In this document: positions 5,824 to 8,775 of the stretch, piece by piece
Position numbering within the stretch: position 1 is the stretch's first letter
How the letters are laid out: every line of letters starts with the position of its first letter
Assembly: GCA_903917505.1 (NCBI GenBank)
Contig: CAIXAY010000148.1
Span: 1 to 8,775, forward strand
Length of the DNA stretch: 8,775 nt
Direction of reading: 5' to 3'
From: an uncultured beta proteobacterium
Lineage (GTDB): Bacteria; Pseudomonadota; Gammaproteobacteria; Burkholderiales; Rhodocyclaceae
Program-made: the position numbers and the translations under genes
The notes under the pieces: generated by a model
What the model was told of the DNA's origin: nothing
Databases searched by the model: none
The model's input: only the letters and a program-made list of their open reading frames with translations

Positions 5824-7725
5824 ATGACGACATGCACGGCGTTTCATCAGGAATCCCTCGACGATCCGGATGCCTTCTGGTCGAGGGAAGCCAAGCGCAT
5901 CGACTGGCAGCAGCCCTTTGTCAAGACGCTCGATTATTCGCACCCGCCTTTCGCCAAGTGGTTCGTCGGCGGCCAGACCAATCTTTGCCACAACGCCGTC
6001 GACCGGCACGCCGCGACTCGCCCGAACGAGCGCGCGCTGGTTTACATCTCGACCGAAACCGATCGGGAAGTCGTCTACACCTTCGCCGAGTTGAAGCGCG
6101 AAGTGATGCGCATGGCGGCGATCATCCGGGAACTCGGCGTCGGCCGCGGCGACCGCGTGCTGATCTACCTGCCGATGATTCCCGAAGCGGCTTTCGCGAT
6201 GCTCGCCTGCGCACGCATCGGCGCGATCCACTCGGTCGTCTTCGGCGGTTTCGCCGCGGCCTCGCTGGCGACGCGCATCGACGACGCGACGCCGCGCCTG
6301 ATCATTTCCGCCGACGCCGGAATGCGCGGCGGCAAGCCCGTCGCCTACAAGCATCTGCTCGACGACGCGATCGCGCTGGCCAAACACAAGCCGGCCAAGG
6401 TGCTGATGATAGACCGCGGCCTCGACCCGGGTTTCAATCGCGTCGCCGGCCGCGACGTCGATTTTGCCAGCCTGCGCGAGCGCTTCATCGACGCCGACGT
6501 GCCGGTGGTCTGGCTCGAGTCCTCCGAGCCGTCGTACATCCTCTACACCTCGGGGACGACCGGCAAGCCCAAGGGCGTCGTGCGCGACACCGGCGGCTAC
6601 GCCGTCGCGCTCGCCGCGTCGATGGAATACATCTACTGCGGCGGCGCCGGCGAGACGATGCTGTCGACCTCCGACATCGGCTGGGTCGTCGGCCACTCCT
6701 ACATCGTTTATGGCCCGCTGATCGCCGGCATGTGCACCATCATGTACGAAGGCACGCCGCTGCGCCCCGATGCCGGCATCTGGTGGAAGATCGTCGAGAA
6801 GTACAAGGTCAACGTGATGTTCTCGTCGCCGACCGCGGCGCGCGTGCTGAAGAAGCACGACACGGCCTTCATGCACAAGCACGACCTGTCGAGCCTGAAA
6901 CACCTGTTCCTCGCCGGCGAGCCGCTCGACCAGCCGACGCACGAATGGCTGATGAAGGAGCTGGCGCTGCCGGTGATCGACAATTACTGGCAGACCGAGA
7001 CCGGCTGGCCCATCCTCTCGGCGATGCCGGGAATCGAGAAGACTGAAATCCGCTACGGCACGCCGAGCTTCCCGGTCTATGGTTACGACCTCAAGATCTT
7101 CCGCGAGGACGGCACGGTTTGCGATGCCGACGAGAAAGGCATCGTCGCCATCGTGCCGCCGCTGCCGCCCGGCTGCCTGACGACGGTGTGGGGCGACGAC
7201 GAACGTTTCGTCTCGACCTATTTCTCGCTGTTCCGCGAGCCGCTCGTCTACTCCTCCTTCGACTGGGTCATCCGCGACAAGGACGGTTATCACTACATCC
7301 TCGGCCGCACCGACGACGTCATCAACGTCGCCGGCCACCGCCTCGGCACGCGCGAGATCGAGGAAGCGATCCAGGGCCATCCGGCGATCGCCGAAGTGGC
7401 CGTGGTCGGCGTCGCCGACCAGCTCAAGGGGCAGATGCCGATGGCCTTCGCGGTGGTCAAGGACGCGGCCATGATCGCCACGCCGCAGAAGCGCGAAGAA
7501 CTGGAAAAGGCCGTGTTGAAGCAGGTCGACACCAGCCTGGGCGCGATCGCCCGGCCGAGCCGCGTGCATTTTCTGACGGTGCTGCCGAAAACCCGTTCGG
7601 GCAAACTCCTGCGCCGTTCGATCCAGGCCTTGGCCGAGGGCCGCGATCCGGGCGACCTGACGACGATCGAGGATCCGGCGGCGCTCGAGCAGTTGCAAAA
7701 GGCGCTGGCGCGCGTGCCGGCCTGA
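5824..7725 (+). CDS. prpE: Propionyl-CoA synthetase (propionate--CoA ligase), PrpE
   Basis: A 633-residue AMP-forming acyl-CoA synthetase. It activates propionate via propionyl-AMP to propionyl-CoA; related short acids may also be used. Motifs in order are YTSGTTGKPKG (241-251, P-loop), RDTGGYAVALA (254-264) and SDIGWVVGHSYIVYGPL (283-299), both characteristic of PrpE; NYWQTETGWPI (387-397), GRTDDVINVAGHRLGTREIEE (494-514, hinge and C-terminal domain) and LPKTRSGK (587-594), with catalytic Lys594. The C-terminus EGRDPGDLTTIEDPAALEQ also matches PrpE, making acetyl-CoA synthetase much less likely. GGAG lies 10 nt upstream of the ATG. The gap from the previous gene is 41 bp without a convincing promoter, so it is probably the last gene of the acuI unit. 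A hairpin repeat follows 9 bp after the stop. No methylcitrate-cycle genes are in the window. Confidence 0.95.
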   Translation: MTTCTAFHQESLDDPDAFWSREAKRIDWQQPFVKTLDYSHPPFAKWFVGGQTNLCHNAVDRHAATRPNERALVYISTETDREVVYTFAELKREVMRMAAIIRELGVGRGDRVLIYLPMIPEAAFAMLACARIGAIHSVVFGGFAAASLATRIDDATPRLIISADAGMRGGKPVAYKHLLDDAIALAKHKPAKVLMIDRGLDPGFNRVAGRDVDFASLRERFIDADVPVVWLESSEPSYILYTSGTTGKPKGVVRDTGGYAVALAASMEYIYCGGAGETMLSTSDIGWVVGHSYIVYGPLIAGMCTIMYEGTPLRPDAGIWWKIVEKYKVNVMFSSPTAARVLKKHDTAFMHKHDLSSLKHLFLAGEPLDQPTHEWLMKELALPVIDNYWQTETGWPILSAMPGIEKTEIRYGTPSFPVYGYDLKIFREDGTVCDADEKGIVAIVPPLPPGCLTTVWGDDERFVSTYFSLFREPLVYSSFDWVIRDKDGYHYILGRTDDVINVAGHRLGTREIEEAIQGHPAIAEVAVVGVADQLKGQMPMAFAVVKDAAMIATPQKREELEKAVLKQVDTSLGAIARPSRVHFLTVLPKTRSGKLLRRSIQALAEGRDPGDLTTIEDPAALEQLQKALARVPA

Positions 7726-7734
7726 TGTGCCTGT

Positions 7735-7821
7735 CGTCCCGGCGAAAGCGACGGAAGGAAGTGCAGAGCCCGGGACCCAGTGCGTACCTCACTCTGGATT
7801 CCGGCTTTCGCCGGAATGACG
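7735..7821. repeat. Short hairpin repeat, copy C, downstream of prpE
   Basis: A two-hairpin unit. The right hairpin is intact: ATTCCGGC (7798-7805), loop TTTC, GCCGGAAT (7810-7817); it is the exact reverse complement of the consensus core. The left hairpin is inverted relative to it: GTCCCGGCGAAAGC (7736-7749) should run straight into its second arm, but CCCGGGACCCAG comes only at 7769-7780, with about 19 unrelated bases inserted. The unit starts 9 bp after the prpE stop and ends 67 bp before the rpsF -35 box, so it separates the two transcription units and may end prpE transcription. Confidence 0.8.
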
Positions 7822-7888
7822 GTGGTGGTTTGGCGGCTGGCGACATTCTTCAGGCCGCCGTGCAATTGCCGTCCCCAGCCGAAATTCA

Positions 7889-7917
7889 TTGATTCGCAAG
7901 ACCAAAATCAATATAAT
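7889..7917 (+). promoter_or_regulatory. Sigma70 promoter of the rpsF-priB-rpsR operon
   Basis: TTGATT (7889-7894) and a perfect TATAAT (7912-7917) are separated by 17 bp, the optimal spacing. It is the best promoter match in the window, as expected for a ribosomal protein operon. Transcription should start near 7924, giving a leader of about 58 nt before the rpsF ATG. Confidence 0.75.
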
Positions 7918-7935
7918 GGCCGGCTTTTCCACCTT

Positions 7936-7961
7936 GCTCCACCGTTCGCATGGCGGGGGGC
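7936..7961 (+). promoter_or_regulatory. Candidate S6:S18-binding leader hairpin of rpsF
   Basis: In the rpsF leader, GCTCC (7936-7940) can pair with GGGGC (7957-7961), with one G-T wobble. A CCG triplet (7942-7944), just after an A at the top of this stem, is either unpaired or paired with 7954-7956. Many bacteria autoregulate this operon through a leader structure with a conserved CCG that imitates the 16S rRNA site bound by the S6:S18 complex. Position and the CCG fit, but I folded this by eye and did not match it to the published consensus. It ends 9 nt before the AAGGAG ribosome binding site. Confidence 0.3.
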
Positions 7962-7981
7962 TTCAACCATAAGGAGTGTGC

Positions 7982-8377
7982 ATGCGCCATTATGAAATCG
8001 TTTTTATCGTCCATCCGGACCAGAGTGAACAGGTCCCGGCGATGGTCGAGCGCTACAAGGCGCTCATCGCCACGCACGGCGGACAGGTTCACCGCCTCGA
8101 AGACTGGGGCCGTCGCCAGCTCGCATACCCGATCCAGAAGCTGCACAAGGCGCACTATGTGCTGATGAACATCGAGTGCAACGGCGAAGCGCTGGCCGAA
8201 CTCGAGCACGGCTTCAAGTTCAATGACGCTGTCCTGCGCCACCTGACCATCAAGATGAAGAAGGCCGTCACTGGCCCGTCGCCGATGATGAAGGAAGAAA
8301 AGTCGAAGTCGATGATGGAAGTGCGGGAAGAAGCAGCGCCGGTTGAAGTTGGCGCCGAAGCCGCGCCGGCCGCCTGA
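7982..8377 (+). CDS. rpsF: 30S ribosomal protein S6
   Basis: The 131-residue protein begins [17 protein letters not shown] and contains the conserved core [30 protein letters not shown], diagnostic of S6. S6 pairs with S18 on the central domain (platform) of the 30S subunit. The C-terminal tail (about 100 onward) is charged and then alanine-rich, variable in the family, and ends in AA rather than the Glu residues that RimK extends in E. coli. The ATG at 7982 has AAGGAG 5 nt upstream; an in-frame GTG at 7976 overlaps that site and is not the start. First gene of the rpsF-priB-rpsR operon. Confidence 0.97.
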   Translation: MRHYEIVFIVHPDQSEQVPAMVERYKALIATHGGQVHRLEDWGRRQLAYPIQKLHKAHYVLMNIECNGEALAELEHGFKFNDAVLRHLTIKMKKAVTGPSPMMKEEKSKSMMEVREEAAPVEVGAEAAPAA

Positions 8378-8391
8378 TCATCGAGACTCAG

Positions 8392-8700
8392 CTGAACTGT
8401 GTTGAACTCACCGGAATCCTGATCGAGCGCAAGGCGCTGCGCTTCACGCCGGCCCGCGTGCCGGTCGTTGAATGCGTGATCGCGCACCAGTCGGAGCAGG
8501 ACGAAGCGGGCAGTGCAAGGCGCGTCGAGTGCCAAATCCAGGCCGTGGCCCTGGGCGAGACGGCCAAGTGGTTGCAGGCGGCGACACCGGGAGTGCAGCT
8601 TCATCTGAGCGGCTTTCTCGTCGCCCGGAGCCAGCACAGCAAACAGCTGAAATTGCACGTAACCAAGATCGAATTTGTGGAAGGAAAGCAAAATGGGTAG
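8392..8700 (+). CDS. priB: Primosomal replication protein N (PriB), apparent non-canonical start
   Basis: A 102-residue single-domain OB-fold protein if started at the CTG at 8392. It gives (M)NCVELTGILIERKALRFTP, then RVPVVECVIAHQS, RRVECQIQAVALG, LHLSGFLVARS and LKLHVTKIEFVEG, the pattern of betaproteobacterial PriB. PriB stabilises PriA on DNA during replication restart. Its place between rpsF and rpsR is the classic one. From the in-frame stop at 8344 up to 8458 the frame contains no ATG, GTG or TTG; the first is GTG 8458, which would delete the first beta-strand region. CTG 8392 is chosen because it aligns with the usual Met-Asn start; a weak GAGA lies 5 nt upstream. CTG 8374, overlapping the rpsF stop, or ATC 8377/8380 are alternatives. 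The 3' end overlaps rpsR by 8 bp. Confidence 0.88.
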   Translation: MNCVELTGILIERKALRFTPARVPVVECVIAHQSEQDEAGSARRVECQIQAVALGETAKWLQAATPGVQLHLSGFLVARSQHSKQLKLHVTKIEFVEGKQNG

Positions 8701-8775
8701 GTTCTTCAAGAAGAAGGATGACAAGAACGTCAAGAAACGCGGCAGCGGGCTGTTCAAGCGCCGCAAGTTCTGCCG
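8693..8775 (+). CDS. rpsR: 30S ribosomal protein S18 (5' part only)
   Basis: The first 27 complete codons are visible and give MGRFFKKKDDKNVKKR, then GSGLFKRRKFC, the lysine/arginine-rich N-terminus of S18 with its conserved RRKFCR segment; the gene runs off the right edge. S18 partners S6 in the 30S platform. The ATG lies inside the end of priB (8-bp overlap, different frame) with AAGGAA 6 nt upstream, so translation is probably coupled to priB. rplI would be the expected next gene; this is inference. Confidence 0.95.
   Translation, partial: MGRFFKKKDDKNVKKRGSGLFKRRKFC

Noticed and set aside
5791..7698. 635-codon open frame on the minus strand, opposite prpE
   Set aside because: Its product is rich in Arg, Val, Asp and His with no recognisable domain. 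It mirrors prpE, whose motifs are unambiguous; long antisense frames are expected in GC-rich DNA.
254..7821. CRISPR array or insertion-sequence ends
   Set aside because: The three repeat copies are kilobases apart, differ in length and orientation, and have no regular spacers, no flanking transposase and no target-site duplications that I can see.
8458..8700. priB starting at GTG 8458 (80 residues)
   Set aside because: This would remove conserved PriB sequence encoded directly upstream in the same open frame, including the start of the OB-fold.

Overview
The window looks like chromosomal DNA of a GC-rich betaproteobacterium, most likely from the Rhodocyclales and relatives; no rRNA or tRNA is present to fix this. 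The grounds are the rpsF-priB-rpsR order, the RNF subunit, the paired leucyltransferases Aat and Bpt, and betaproteobacterial-type protein sequences throughout. It reads as core chromosome: there is no transposase, integrase, phage gene or CRISPR array.

Left half, minus strand (1-3400). In transcription order: a secreted NlpC/P60 cell-wall hydrolase, then aat and bpt, which are closely packed or overlapping. These two N-end rule enzymes tag proteins for ClpS/ClpAP by adding Leu or Phe to N-terminal Arg/Lys (Aat) or Leu to N-terminal Asp/Glu (Bpt). Next come a CorA-type magnesium transporter and the first 46 codons of rnfA, which runs off the left edge.

Right half, plus strand (3622-8775). 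After a 221-bp divergent intergenic region lies a three-gene unit: acuI/yhdH (acryloyl-CoA reductase), a receiver-GGDEF protein, and prpE (propionyl-CoA synthetase). Both enzymes make propionyl-CoA, one from acryloyl-CoA and the other from propionate. The protein encoded between them has lost its receiver phospho-acceptor Asp (Ala58) and its GGDEF signature (SGSQL). It keeps an RxxD motif at exactly the position of the c-di-GMP inhibitory site, so it looks like a c-di-GMP-binding effector rather than an enzyme. The window ends in the ribosomal operon rpsF-priB-rpsR (rpsR partial), which has a good sigma70 promoter and a possible S6:S18 autoregulatory leader. The priB frame has no ATG, GTG or TTG where its conserved N-terminus begins.

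Three copies of a short hairpin repeat (core ATTCCGGC-GAAA-GCCGGAAT or its complement) lie just past the stop codons of corA, bpt and prpE. The stem is preserved by compensatory changes and the loop stays GNRA on one strand. The strongest leads for new biology are the pseudo-receiver/degenerate-GGDEF protein in a propionyl-CoA operon, the non-canonical priB start, and these 3'-end repeats.
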